A stretch of DNA of 64,000 bases from Marisediminicola antarctica (lineage in GTDB: Bacteria > Actinomycetota > Actinomycetes > Actinomycetales > Microbacteriaceae). Below, piece after piece: positions 36,092-44,976 of the stretch; the stretch's first letter is position 1, and every line of letters starts with the position of its first letter. Both the position numbers and the translations under genes were made by a program. Under the pieces are notes generated by a model, which ran no database searches, was not told where the DNA came from, and saw nothing but the letters and a program-made list of their open reading frames with translations. Where the stretch lies: assembly GCF_009930795.1 (NCBI RefSeq), contig NZ_CP017146.1, positions 2,294,001 through 2,358,000 on the forward strand, given 5' to 3'.

Positions 36092-36445
36092 ATGGCCACG
36101 AAATCGACACTCACCCAGCACTGGAACGCCACCTCGATCACGTTTCTCGTGCTCAGCATCCTCGGACTCCTCGGCACCCTCGCCTTCAACGTCAGCGCCG
36201 TAGCCTCGGGGCGCGACTTCTTCGGCGACTGGTTCGGATCGGGCCCGGCCGTCGGCTCGCTCGGGGTCGACCTGCTCATCGTCGCGCTCGCCGGCAGCGT
36301 GCTCATCATCGTCGAGGCCCGGAGACTCGGGATGAAGCGGGCCTGGCTGTACATCGTACTGTCGGCGGTCACCGCGTTCGCCTTCACCTTTCCGCTGTTC
36401 CTCGCCATGCGCGAACGCCGCCTCGTCGCCCTGTCAATGGGTTGA
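36092..36445 (+). CDS. DUF2834 membrane protein
   Basis: A 117-aa protein with three hydrophobic segments and the family pattern GSLGVDLLIVALAGS, EARRLGMKRAWLY, FPLFLAMRERRL. The DUF2834 family has no known function. ATG 36092 gives the normal length; a GTG at 36068 would add eight residues. Confidence 0.8.
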   Translation: MATKSTLTQHWNATSITFLVLSILGLLGTLAFNVSAVASGRDFFGDWFGSGPAVGSLGVDLLIVALAGSVLIIVEARRLGMKRAWLYIVLSAVTAFAFTFPLFLAMRERRLVALSMG

Positions 36446-36513
36446 GCCGGCCCCCTCGGCGGGTGTTCCGTAGGTTACGGATGCGCTTGCAGCGCTGGGG
36501 GAAGGAGCAAGCA

Positions 36514-36897
36514 ATGACACCCACACCGACACCACCCGCGCGGACGCCGAACGAGCAGTCCGAACGGCGGAGACGCGAGGCCGACCCCACGCTGGTACGC
36601 AACCAGCCCGCCCTGACCTCCTCCAGCGGTCTCGCCTGGATCATCGTCGGCGGGATTCTCGCCGTCACCGGCATCGCCGTGCTCGCCCCGCTGATCGGGC
36701 TGGGCCCTCCGGGTGTAGCGGTCGGCGGAATCGTCGTGCTCGCAGCGATTTACCTCGTCATGGTCGTCGTGCGATTCACAACCGCGGGAGGCCGATTCCG
36801 TCTCGCCATCATGGCGGCCTGCATGATCGCCATCGCCGTCGTCGCGCTGGTCGCGGTCGGAATCGTCACCGCGGACGAGTGGAGTGTCGTGCGCTGA
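36514..36897 (+). CDS. Hypothetical small membrane protein
   Basis: A 127-aa protein with a charged, proline-rich cytoplasmic N-terminus (MTPTPTPPARTPNEQSERR) followed by three hydrophobic stretches (two in a hairpin around GLGPPGVAVGG, one near the C-terminus). GAAGGAG 6 nt upstream fixes the start. I do not recognise the family beyond a likeness to small actinobacterial membrane proteins. Confidence 0.7.
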   Translation: MTPTPTPPARTPNEQSERRRREADPTLVRNQPALTSSSGLAWIIVGGILAVTGIAVLAPLIGLGPPGVAVGGIVVLAAIYLVMVVVRFTTAGGRFRLAIMAACMIAIAVVALVAVGIVTADEWSVVR

Positions 36898-37020
36898 ACC
36901 GGCGTTGAGCGAGCTGCGCCTCCCGATGACACGGATTGCGTAATAGTTGCGCAGCTGACGTACGCTCGGAACTGCGGGGGGTCGCGTCGACTCGTCGTGG
37001 ACTTTTGGGGGTTGAGCGCG

Positions 37021-38235
37021 GTGTCCAAAATCCTCGATGCGTTCGTGCGCCCCTTCATGAGGCTCGCCTACCTCACCGCCGCCACTGCCTGGTACAACAT
37101 TCCTCGTCCAACGGGGTCGACGGGTGCCCACGCCTCCGGCAGCGACCCGCTGAGAGTGCTGCTCATCGGCTGTGGTCCCGCGGTCGGCTTCGGCGTGCTC
37201 AGTCACGACCTTGCCCTGCCGGGAGGAATCGCCAGACAGCTCTCGGCCGACACCGGCAGGGGAGTCGACGTCGACCTCATCGTCGACGTCGAGCTCACCG
37301 CCCGCGAAGCCTATTTCCGACTCGACGAGACGATGCTCTCCCGCTACGACGCCGTCATCGTGATGCTCGGGCTCTTCGACGCCATGAGCATGGCCCCCGC
37401 GGCCCAGTGGCGCACCGACATGAGCGCACTGCTCACCCTGCTTGAGTACGAGGGCTCGCCGCACCTGCGGACGTTCGTGCTGATGGTGCCCGCAATGCCC
37501 AAAATTCGGTCGCTCCTTCTGCTGCCGGGCTGGATCACCGACCGCCACGGGCGCACACTCAGCGCCGAGCTGCCCCAGGCGTGCGAGGGGCATCCGCGAA
37601 CGTCGCTGCTGCCCTTCCCCCCGTCGCCAACCGCGGAGAGATCGAGGTTTCGGGGACCGCAGTCGTACCGCGCCTGGGCGCGGGCGATCGTCGCCCCGAT
37701 GGCGGCGGAACTGACACGCCCCGACGAGACGGCTCCGCCGGTCGACTGGGCGCAGGAAGAGGAGCGGATCCGCGCTCTCGTCCGCCTCCAAATTCTCGAC
37801 ACAGCGGCCGATGACCGATACACACGCGTCACCGAGCTGGCCCAGAGCATGTTCGGCACCGCGGCAGCGGCGGTCACCTTCATCGACAGGGACCGCCAGT
37901 GGTTCAAGGCCCGGTCGGGATTCGAGCTGTCGGAGACTCCCCGCTGCGTCGCCTTCTGCGATTACACGATCCGCGATGACAACGGCTTCGTCGTCCCTGA
38001 CGCGACTCTCGATGAGCGGTTCACTGCCAACCCATTCGTGACCGACGAGCACCACGTGCGGTTCTACGCCGGGTATCCGATCGTGAGCCCGGAGGGCCAG
38101 CGGGTCGGCTCCTTCTGCGTCTATGACACGCGCCCCCGGGAGTTCTCCGAAGGGGAGTCCGTCATGCTGCGGAATCTCGCCCTCCTGGTGCAGAACGAGC
38201 TCTGGGCCGACCGCCAGAAAGCAGCAGTACAGTAA
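37021..38235 (+). CDS. SGNH-like domain fused to a GAF domain
   Basis: A 404-aa protein. The first half resembles an SGNH hydrolase fold (LRVLLIGCGPAVGFGVLSHDL, then VIVMLGLFDAMSM), but the GDS nucleophile motif has become GCG, so it may be inactive. The second half (about 245-400) is a GAF sensor domain of the phytochrome-like type: EEERIRALVRLQILDT, VTFIDRDRQWFKARSG, ETPRCVAFCDYTI, FYAGYPIVSPEGQRVGSFCV. GTG 37021 is chosen for a G-rich Shine-Dalgarno; GTG 36997 is possible. No output domain is attached. Confidence 0.75.
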   Translation: MSKILDAFVRPFMRLAYLTAATAWYNIPRPTGSTGAHASGSDPLRVLLIGCGPAVGFGVLSHDLALPGGIARQLSADTGRGVDVDLIVDVELTAREAYFRLDETMLSRYDAVIVMLGLFDAMSMAPAAQWRTDMSALLTLLEYEGSPHLRTFVLMVPAMPKIRSLLLLPGWITDRHGRTLSAELPQACEGHPRTSLLPFPPSPTAERSRFRGPQSYRAWARAIVAPMAAELTRPDETAPPVDWAQEEERIRALVRLQILDTAADDRYTRVTELAQSMFGTAAAAVTFIDRDRQWFKARSGFELSETPRCVAFCDYTIRDDNGFVVPDATLDERFTANPFVTDEHHVRFYAGYPIVSPEGQRVGSFCVYDTRPREFSEGESVMLRNLALLVQNELWADRQKAAVQ

Positions 38236-38261
38236 CTCAACGCCCCGCCTCGACCGCACGG

Positions 38262-38600
38262 ATGACCGAGTTCTGCTCTGACTTCACTCTCGCGGGGGGC
38301 GACGCCTCCACCGTCGGGCCGCTCGAACTCTCGCTGCCGAAGGACCAGCTCCAGGATGAGATCCGTGTGAAGCTTCACGCGATGGACGAACGGGACCCGC
38401 CGATCGCCATAGCCCAGGTCTGGGCGAACTACGAGGACTATTTCACGGGCGCACAACTGGCCCTGTCTGAACAGTCGTCAGGCACGACGCTCGACGACGA
38501 CGTCATTCAGACCGGGCTCGAGCTTTATCCACAGTCGAGGGTCGTGCGCAACTTCTATCTCACGAACTGCGCAGCAGACCCGGACCCAGACCGGCCCTGA
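38262..38600 (+). CDS. Hypothetical protein
   Basis: A 112-aa acidic protein with no membrane segment and no motif I recognise (MTEFCSDFTLAGGDASTV..., DEIRVKLHAMDERDPPIAIA). It starts 26 bp after the SGNH-GAF gene on the same strand and may be co-transcribed. No clear Shine-Dalgarno. Real but low-information. Confidence 0.5.
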   Translation: MTEFCSDFTLAGGDASTVGPLELSLPKDQLQDEIRVKLHAMDERDPPIAIAQVWANYEDYFTGAQLALSEQSSGTTLDDDVIQTGLELYPQSRVVRNFYLTNCAADPDPDRP

Positions 38601-38975
38601 TCAGAAAAGCGAACCCAGCCACAGCCCGAGCGCGGCGGCGAGCACGCTTGCGATGAGCATCCCTACGCTGTTGACGAGCGCCGCACCGTAGCGGCGGTCC
38701 CCGATCAGGCGCACCGTCTCGAAGCTCGCGGTGCTGAACGTCGTAAAACCGCCCATGAGGCCGACGCCGAGAACGGAGAGGGCCTCCGGCGGGACCAGCT
38801 CGCCCAGCGCGACCGCCGTGGCGAGGCCGAGCACGAACGACCCCGCAACGTTGATCACGAGCGTGCCGATGGGAAAAGTCGGAAAGCGGGACCGGATGAC
38901 GCCATCGAGCACGAACCGCAGTGCGGCGCCGACGCCGCCTGCGACGGCGGTAAGCAGGAACAAGAGCGGCGTCAC
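38601..38975 (-). CDS. crcB: Fluoride channel subunit CrcB/Fluc (second copy)
   Basis: A 124-aa protein with four membrane segments and the Fluc signature GTLVINVAGSFVLGL and MGGFTTFSTASFE, whose Asn, Phe and Ser/Thr residues line the fluoride pore. GTG 38975 gives normal Fluc length; the longer frame to 39026 adds a basic tail from within the neighbour. Overlaps the upstream crcB stop by 4 bp. Two different Fluc subunits side by side usually form a heterodimeric channel. Confidence 0.92.
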   Translation of the reverse strand: MTPLLFLLTAVAGGVGAALRFVLDGVIRSRFPTFPIGTLVINVAGSFVLGLATAVALGELVPPEALSVLGVGLMGGFTTFSTASFETVRLIGDRRYGAALVNSVGMLIASVLAAALGLWLGSLF

Positions 38976-39397
38976 CGGCGCGCCCTGCCACGGTCGACCC
39001 ACGCGGCGAACACGATTCCGAGCCACGTCGCGAGCGCGCCGAGCACAAGGGTCCCCAACGCGTTCAGCAGCGCGAGCGCGGGGCTGCCCGACACGAGCAC
39101 AACGCTGTCGGTCGCGAGCGCACTGTAGGTGGTGAACCCGCCGAGGAACCCGGTGCCGATGAGCAGCCGGATATGCCGCCGCGCCCCCTCGTCGGCCCCG
39201 CGTCGGGAGAGCGCCTCGAGGAGGGCGCCGAGCAGCAGGGCGCCAGCAACGTTGATGACCATGATTGTCGCCGGGAACCCGTCGGTGGGATCAATGGCGA
39301 GGGTGAGCGCCGCCCGGGTCGCGGTGCCGAGGCTGCCACCGACGAACACCAGCCCGATGAGCCCCCAGTTCGCCCACGCGGGGCGCGCCTCAGCCAT
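38972..39397 (-). CDS. crcB: Fluoride channel subunit CrcB/Fluc (first copy)
   Basis: A 141-aa Fluc protein: GGSLGTATRAALTLA, TIMVINVAGALLLGALLEA, GTGFLGGFTTYSALATDS, four membrane segments. Start ATG 39397 overlaps the end of the S4-domain gene by 8 bp. I saw no crcB-type fluoride riboswitch upstream, as expected inside an operon. Confidence 0.92.
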   Translation of the reverse strand: MAEARPAWANWGLIGLVFVGGSLGTATRAALTLAIDPTDGFPATIMVINVAGALLLGALLEALSRRGADEGARRHIRLLIGTGFLGGFTTYSALATDSVVLVSGSPALALLNALGTLVLGALATWLGIVFAAWVDRGRARR

Positions 39398-39776
39398 TGT
39401 TTCCCGTTCGGCCGTGCAGCCGGTCGATCTCGCGGCGCTCACGCTTTGTGGGGCGCCCGGCACCACGATCGCGTTGCGCCGCGACCGGAATCGTCTCGCG
39501 CGGCGGTGGCGGGGGAGTCTGGTCGAGAAGGCACTCGGCGGCAGCGGGCGCACCGACGCGCTTGCGGATGATCCGCTGCACGACCACGATGCGCTCGAGG
39601 TCGCCGACCCGCACCCGCACCTCGTCGCCGATTCGCACGGCCTGCGCGGGCTTGACCTTCTCGCCGTTGATGCGCACATGGCCGCCGCGGCAGGCCGTCT
39701 GAGCCAGCGACCGGGTCTTGACGAGCCGCACAGCCCAGATCCAGCTGTCGACTCTCACGCTCGCAGCCATCTCCAT
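39390..39776 (-). CDS. S4-domain RNA-binding protein (Hsp15/HslR-like)
   Basis: A 128-aa protein. The S4 domain occupies residues 7-70 (VRVDSWIWAVRLVKTRSLAQ, GGHVRINGEKVKPAQAVRIGDEVRV). The tail is proline-rich then basic (GRPTKRERREIDRLHG), as in Hsp15, which binds stalled 50S subunits carrying peptidyl-tRNA. First gene in the overlapping run S4-crcB-crcB. Confidence 0.88.
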   Translation of the reverse strand: MEMAASVRVDSWIWAVRLVKTRSLAQTACRGGHVRINGEKVKPAQAVRIGDEVRVRVGDLERIVVVQRIIRKRVGAPAAAECLLDQTPPPPPRETIPVAAQRDRGAGRPTKRERREIDRLHGRTGNNG

Positions 39777-39807
39777 GTGTCGACTCTACGGAAGACGGGT
39801 GCCTGGG

Positions 39808-40503
39808 TCAGGCCGCGCGAGCGCCGCGGCGCCCGATGCGGCTGACGGCGATCCCGATGGAGGCGATAACGACGATGAAACCGGCAATGCCCAGCACATA
39901 GCCGAATACACCGAGAGCGCCGTCCGGCCCATCCGGGATGAGGAACGGATATGGGTACCAGCCGGTCGCGGCACCGCGCACGAGCGTGAGCGCGACCCAG
40001 GCGAGCGGGTACACCACAGCGAAGAACAGCCGGTTCCAGCCGAGCCGGTGACTGCCGGGTGCAAGAAGGAAGTCGAGGGCAATGAAGATCGGCACCCAGA
40101 CGTGGATGACCTCGTTGGGCCACTGGATGCCGACGAATCCGTCACTGACGATATCGCGCAGGAGCACGTTGTAGACAACGCCCGTCACGACCGCATAGGC
40201 GAGAATCGACACCCGGAGGGTCGTGAGCAGCTCGGAGTCGCGGCGGCGGCGCAGCGCGATAACACCAGCGACGATTAGTACGACGACGTTCATCACGCTC
40301 GTCTGGATGGTGAAGTAGCTGAAGTACTCGCCTGGAATGAAGGCGTCGTTGATCGACTGGTCGACGATCTGGGTGACGATACTGGCCAACACCAGCAGAC
40401 CGACGACGATGCGCGAGGCACCGACGAGCCGACGGGGCAGGGACGGGTCGACATTCTCCGGGCGCGGCGCTGGGTCGGCGCGGTCGCTCGTTGTCTGGCT
40501 CAC
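39808..40503 (-). CDS. Pr6Pr-family membrane protein
   Basis: A 231-aa protein with six hydrophobic segments (Pr6Pr, FAR-17a/AIG1-like). Typical motifs are YFSYFTIQTSVMNVVVL, WPNEVIHVWVPIFIALDFLL and the C-terminal GWYPYPFL with an aromatic-proline run. Function in bacteria unknown; eukaryotic relatives include fatty-acid-ester hydrolases. The conserved Thr and His are in FTIQTS and EVIHVW. Confidence 0.82.
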   Translation of the reverse strand: MSQTTSDRADPAPRPENVDPSLPRRLVGASRIVVGLLVLASIVTQIVDQSINDAFIPGEYFSYFTIQTSVMNVVVLIVAGVIALRRRRDSELLTTLRVSILAYAVVTGVVYNVLLRDIVSDGFVGIQWPNEVIHVWVPIFIALDFLLAPGSHRLGWNRLFFAVVYPLAWVALTLVRGAATGWYPYPFLIPDGPDGALGVFGYVLGIAGFIVVIASIGIAVSRIGRRGARAA

Positions 40504-40529
40504 TGCTTGAGACTAGCGTCACGGGGCGC

Positions 40530-40751
40530 TCAGCTGTCCCAGTCGACGCGGCCCCATTCCACCCCGCAGCCGGCGCGGCGGCAGCGGTAGGCGGCGTTGT
40601 CGTCGGCGACAACGGGCCCACCGATCGCGATGAGCCCGGAATCTGCCGCGGCACGCATCTCGCTGCTCGCCGTTCCGTGCACGATTTCCAGGGGATTCGT
40701 GCTGTCGCACCGGGGACAGCGTTCGTCGATGAGATGGGGATAGCTGGGCAT
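40530..40751 (-). CDS. Small zinc-ribbon protein
   Basis: A 73-aa protein with CPRC near the N-terminus and CRRAGC near the C-terminus, a likely four-cysteine zinc ribbon. CCGGAGGAAC just before ATG 40751 is a near-perfect Shine-Dalgarno, which decides the start over the in-frame ATG at 40790. Function unknown. Confidence 0.72.
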   Translation of the reverse strand: MPSYPHLIDERCPRCDSTNPLEIVHGTASSEMRAAADSGLIAIGGPVVADDNAAYRCRRAGCGVEWGRVDWDS

Positions 40752-40901
40752 GGGTTCCTCCGGCCAGGGATGAAATTGCGGTTCCTTCACTCAATCAGCA
40801 GCCACCGACACTGGTCGTCACGGAGGCCCGGCCCACCCTCCTGCCAGCGCGGGGAAGGTACTCTCGTCTATTGATCCCCAAGCCCCAAGAAGAATTGACG
40901 G

Positions 40902-41831
40902 ATGCGCGACAGCCCCCTCTCAGCGACGCCCTACGAGGTGTTCGGCGTTCCCCCGACCGCGAGCACCGACGAGTTGCGCCGCGCCTACCGCCGTGTTCTG
41001 CGCGAGACGCACCCTGACACGGGGGGATCCGCGGCCGAGTTTCACACCGCGCAGTGGGCGTGGGAGCGCATCGGCACCCCCGAGGCGCGGGCGGCATACG
41101 ACCGCGGCGCGACGAGGAGCGAGCCTGCCCATGAGGCGTGGGCGGCACCGTCGGCACGCAAGCCCCGGGACTCCCGGCCACTCGCACGATCGCACGGGCA
41201 TCCGGGCGGCTGGCGCCGTGAACGCTATCTCAGCCTCATCCGCGAATGGGCGGGCCGAGGGGTCGCACTCGACGACCCCTACGACTCCGCGTTCGTGCGC
41301 TCGGCGCCGCGCGACATCCGCCACGTGCTCGCTGACGCCCTCGCCGAGGAGGCCACCGCGCGCCTGCTCTCCGAGCTCGGCATCGCGTTCACGATCTGGC
41401 ACGACGTGGCGACGGATGCTGCTGGCGGCGGCCCCGCGCAGAAGCTCGACCACATCGTGCTCGGCCCGAGCGGGCTGTTCGCCATGCTCTCCGAGGATTG
41501 GGGAGCTCCGGTCACCCTGCGCAAGGGCGAGATCATCGGGGAGGGCATCGGTGCGGGGGAGCGCCCGCTGCACGCTCTCTCGCTGCGTGCCCGGTCGATC
41601 GCTCGCGCCGCACGCGTGCGCTTCACCGCACTTGTCATCGTCGTCCCTGACGATCAGACCGAGGAGTCCCTCACCGTCGTCGGCCGGGCGCGGGGCGTGC
41701 CGACCCTGCTGGTGCAGCGCTCCCGGCTGCAGGACCTTGCCCGCACCGGGCTCGTCAATGTGCCCCTGATGGGCGGCAACGAACTCTTCGACGTGCGCAC
41801 GAGGCTGTCGGCGGCGATCCGCTTCGTCTGA
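40902..41831 (+). CDS. J-domain protein fused to a nuclease-related (NERD-like) domain
   Basis: A 309-aa protein. Residues 8-65 are a J domain with the HPD motif (LRETHPDTGG), which stimulates DnaK ATPase. The rest resembles a NERD domain: EEATARLLSEL, KLDHIVLGPSGLFAMLSEDWGAPV, VVPDD. The usual catalytic Glu/Gln-x-Lys of NERD nucleases is not obvious: the SKNW-like position reads SEDWG. It may target a chaperone to DNA or be a non-catalytic derivative. No dnaK or grpE nearby. Confidence 0.75.
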   Translation: MRDSPLSATPYEVFGVPPTASTDELRRAYRRVLRETHPDTGGSAAEFHTAQWAWERIGTPEARAAYDRGATRSEPAHEAWAAPSARKPRDSRPLARSHGHPGGWRRERYLSLIREWAGRGVALDDPYDSAFVRSAPRDIRHVLADALAEEATARLLSELGIAFTIWHDVATDAAGGGPAQKLDHIVLGPSGLFAMLSEDWGAPVTLRKGEIIGEGIGAGERPLHALSLRARSIARAARVRFTALVIVVPDDQTEESLTVVGRARGVPTLLVQRSRLQDLARTGLVNVPLMGGNELFDVRTRLSAAIRFV

Positions 41832-41854
41832 TCCGCACGCCACGCGGTGCCGTA

Positions 41855-42697
41855 TCAGTGCTCGTTACCGCCCGCGATCCGGGACCATTCGGTCAGGCGC
41901 TGACGCAGTGATGCCGGCCCGAGGTCGCCGCGCCCGAGGCCCTGATACCCCGGAGCCCAGCTCTCCACGTTGGGTCGGGCGTTCGAAGCGGCATAGAGAT
42001 CCCACAGGTCGATGTCGGGAACCTGGACGCCGACCGCGCTCTCGTACGCGCGCGTGAACGCATCGGCGACAACTCGGTCGTAGAGAAGGATCAGATCGAG
42101 GCGAGCCCACGACACGTCGAGTCCGGGCGGGGCCGTCCCCGCCCCGCACCAGTCGACGACACCGGTGAGGCGTCCGTCTCGCCACACCGTATTCCCGGAC
42201 CAGAAGTCGAAGTGCGTCAGCACGTGCGGCTCCGCGAGGAGCTGTTCGGGGCAGGCCCCGAATTGGGCGGCCGCGCGCGGCGAGGTGATGACGTCGGACA
42301 GTCCGGGACCGGGGGCGCGGGCGTGGATGCTGGCCAGGGTCCGGCCGAGTTGGCGGGCGAAGTCGACCGGGTCGTGCGGAGTGATGAAGGCGGAGCCTGC
42401 GAGCAATGTCGTCAGAATCGTCGGGGTGCCGGTTGCGCCGTCGGGATCAGCAGCTATCAGCAGCGGGGCCAGTCCGTCGAGCCCGTCGATCGCACTCAGT
42501 ACCCTCACCTCACGGTGCACCGCATCGTCACCTGCCGGGAATCGCCGGAGTACAAGATCCTGCCGATCCGAGGTGCGAACCACGTCGGTGACGGCGTGCA
42601 TTCCGCCCAGAAGCGACCGTGACCAGCTCGCCGAGGTCGCGCCGACGCTGGCGGCGACCCATTCGAGCACCTCCCTGGACGGCGGAGTCACAGTCAT
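41855..42697 (-). CDS. Phosphotransferase-family kinase (APH fold)
   Basis: A 280-aa kinase-fold protein. ATP-site features DLVLRRFPAG are followed by the catalytic loop THFDFWSGNTVW (Brenner-type HxDxxxxN) and the metal-binding GVVDWCGAG. The N-terminal LLGGMHAVTDVV is a glycine-rich strand. Substrate unknown; such genes are usually metabolic kinases, not resistance genes. Separated by 27 bp from the acylphosphatase on the same strand. Confidence 0.8.
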   Translation of the reverse strand: MTVTPPSREVLEWVAASVGATSASWSRSLLGGMHAVTDVVRTSDRQDLVLRRFPAGDDAVHREVRVLSAIDGLDGLAPLLIAADPDGATGTPTILTTLLAGSAFITPHDPVDFARQLGRTLASIHARAPGPGLSDVITSPRAAAQFGACPEQLLAEPHVLTHFDFWSGNTVWRDGRLTGVVDWCGAGTAPPGLDVSWARLDLILLYDRVVADAFTRAYESAVGVQVPDIDLWDLYAASNARPNVESWAPGYQGLGRGDLGPASLRQRLTEWSRIAGGNEH

Positions 42698-42724
42698 GCC
42701 GCCCAGTCTGCACCACCACCGTTC

Positions 42725-43003
42725 TCAGCCGAGCCGGAAGCCCGAGTCTCCGGCGGTTTCGAGGTCAGTCACCTCGACCGAGCTGACCTCCGCCCAGGGC
42801 GGGCCCGCGTGCAGCCAGCGGACGAGCTCGGCGACCGCGACATCCGGCCCTTCCGCCTCGACTTCGACCGTGCCGTCGGACCGGTTGCGGGCGAAGCCGG
42901 ACAGCCCGAGCCTCGTCGCCTCGGCCCTCGCGTTGGCACGGAATCCGACGCCCTGCACCATTCCGCGCACGATCGCCCGCGTGCGCACTCGTGCCGCTTC
43001 CAT
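42725..43003 (-). CDS. acyP: Acylphosphatase
   Basis: A 92-aa enzyme that hydrolyses carboxyl-phosphate bonds. The catalytic Arg22 lies in GMVQGVGFRA and Asn40 in GFARNRSDGTVEVEAEG, both in the usual places. Length is standard. 27 bp before the start of the downstream kinase gene. Confidence 0.95.
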   Translation of the reverse strand: MEAARVRTRAIVRGMVQGVGFRANARAEATRLGLSGFARNRSDGTVEVEAEGPDVAVAELVRWLHAGPPWAEVSSVEVTDLETAGDSGFRLG

Positions 43004-43063
43004 GCCTCCACGCTAATCCGCCGCGCCGGGCGGTGTGATCCCCGACGCGCCTAGTCTGAACTC

Positions 43064-44905
43064 ATGCGGCGATTGCTGACCACGACTCTGATCATGGCGA
43101 GCATGCTCGCCGGCCCCGCGATTTCGGCGGTGGCGGCGCTCGGCCCGGCCGGCGGCCCGGCCGGTGCAGCATCCTCCTCGGCGCGCAGCGCCACCGGCGT
43201 GCAGGACTTCACCTTCACCTCCTACGAGGCCGACTATTATCTCAGCCGAGCGGAAGACCGCACGTCGCGGCTGACTACCGTGGAGACGTTCGTCGCCGAG
43301 TTTCCCGAGTTCGACCAGAATCGGGGAATCATCCGCTCCATCCCTCTCGACTACGACGGGGTACCGCTTGCGCCGAGCATCGAATCGGTCGTCGACGACG
43401 ACGGCGACCCGGTGCCGTATCAGGAGTCGGAGATCGGGGGCTTCCTCGAACTCGCGCTGGGCACCGACGACTATGTGCGGGGCACCCAGACTTACACAAT
43501 CAGCTACTCGCAGATCAACGTGGTGCGCTCCTTCGCCGACACCTCCTCCGACGAGTTCTACTGGGACACCAACGGCACCGGATTCGCCCAGCCGTTCGGT
43601 CGGCTCACCGCTCGAGTGCATGTCGCCCCAGCGATCGCGGGCGAGACCACGGGTGAGGCCGCGTGCTACGTCGGCGTGCGGGGCTCGACCGACCGGTGCG
43701 ACCTCGCCGTGATGCCAGACCCGGATGCGCCGGGCGCGAAGCTGTTCACCGCGGGTGCCGAGAACCTCGGACCCGGCGAGAACGTGAGCGTGGCAATCGC
43801 CTTCTCTCCCGGCACCTTCGTGGTCCCGGAGCCGCCGCAGCCCTCAAACCTGGCGATCTGGGCCTCAGGTGTCGTTATGGTGCTCGCGATGCTCGGATCG
43901 ATCGTCGCGATCGTCGCCCGTATCGCCGGACCGCGGGATGCTCGCGGACGCGGCACGATCATCGCGCAGTACAGCGTGCCCGACGGCGTCTATCTGCTGC
44001 TCGCGGGCGACATCGTCAAACGGTCCTCGACCTCGATGGCGGCGCAGTTCGTCAGTCTCGCTGTGCGCGGCAACCTCCGCATCATCGAACGGGGCGACGA
44101 CTTCGCACTCCAGTTTCTGCACGACCGCGACCTCGACGCACAGGAGACCGAGGTGATGGAGGCTCTCTTCGGCCGCACCCCGGATTCCGCCCAGGAGCGC
44201 AGCCTGACGAAGCCGAGCCAGAAGCTCGCCACGAAACTCAGCTCCATCCGCACCGCCTCCCGCAAGCTGGCCGTCTCTGCCGGGCTGCGCGAACGGGTCA
44301 GGGCGCGGGTGCGATGGGTGATCCTGGCGGCGCTCGCGGGCATCGTCGCACTGGCCGCCGTCGTGGTCTTTCTCGATCTCGTCCTCTCGCCGGTACCCAC
44401 CGGGTGGGCGTTCGCCGCCCTGCTCATAAGCGGGTTCGGTCTCTTCATTGGCGGGCTGTGCGCCATCCGGCCCGCCGTTCTCACCGACACCGGAGCCGAC
44501 CTGCGCGATTACATCTCCGGTCTGCGGGTGTACCTCACCCTCGCCGAAGCGGACCGGTTCCGGGTGCTGCAAAGTCCAGCGGGCGCCGTGCGGGTCGACG
44601 TCGGCAACCACCGCCAGATCGTGAAGCTCTACGAGAAGCTGCTTCCGTGGGCAGTTCTTTGGGGTGTCGAGAAGGAGTGGGCGCAGGAGCTCGCCGTGCA
44701 GTATGCCGACGAGACACCGGACTGGTACGTGGGCAGCTCGCCGTTCACCGGCGCCCACTTCGCCGGGGCCATGACGGGCTTCCGCTCGGCCGCAACATCC
44801 GCGTCGGCGCCAGCGAGCTCGGCATCCGGCAGCTCCTCCGGGGGATCCTCTGGCGGCGGCTTCTCCGGCGGCGGCGGGGGAGGGGGAGGCGGCGGCGGCC
44901 GCTGA
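43064..44905 (+). CDS. DUF2207 exported membrane protein
   Basis: A 613-aa protein with an N-terminal signal segment (about residues 3-25), an extracellular beta-rich DUF2207 domain (FTFTSYEADYYLSRAEDRTS..., DEFYWDTNGTGFAQPFGR), a membrane segment near 265-285, a cytoplasmic region, and a hairpin of two more near 420-470. It ends in a long Gly/Ser tail (GGSSGGGFSGGGGGGGGGG-R type), common in this family. Role unknown; probably cell-envelope. Confidence 0.88.
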   Translation: MRRLLTTTLIMASMLAGPAISAVAALGPAGGPAGAASSSARSATGVQDFTFTSYEADYYLSRAEDRTSRLTTVETFVAEFPEFDQNRGIIRSIPLDYDGVPLAPSIESVVDDDGDPVPYQESEIGGFLELALGTDDYVRGTQTYTISYSQINVVRSFADTSSDEFYWDTNGTGFAQPFGRLTARVHVAPAIAGETTGEAACYVGVRGSTDRCDLAVMPDPDAPGAKLFTAGAENLGPGENVSVAIAFSPGTFVVPEPPQPSNLAIWASGVVMVLAMLGSIVAIVARIAGPRDARGRGTIIAQYSVPDGVYLLLAGDIVKRSSTSMAAQFVSLAVRGNLRIIERGDDFALQFLHDRDLDAQETEVMEALFGRTPDSAQERSLTKPSQKLATKLSSIRTASRKLAVSAGLRERVRARVRWVILAALAGIVALAAVVVFLDLVLSPVPTGWAFAALLISGFGLFIGGLCAIRPAVLTDTGADLRDYISGLRVYLTLAEADRFRVLQSPAGAVRVDVGNHRQIVKLYEKLLPWAVLWGVEKEWAQELAVQYADETPDWYVGSSPFTGAHFAGAMTGFRSAATSASAPASSASGSSSGGSSGGGFSGGGGGGGGGGGR

Positions 44906-44976
44906 CCCACGGCAGGGATAAACTCGGAGTCGCTTCAGGCGCAGGCTGCGCCGGAGAAGTCCGACTGGAGTCACCC

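Noticed and set aside
35189-36121. Longer reading of the HAD gene to 36121
   Set aside because: It overlaps the divergent DUF2834 start and adds residues unlike the family; GTG 36052 has a Shine-Dalgarno.
39397-39400. Fluoride riboswitch for crcB
   Set aside because: The crcB genes start inside an operon with overlapping genes, leaving no room for a leader; none found upstream of the S4 gene either.
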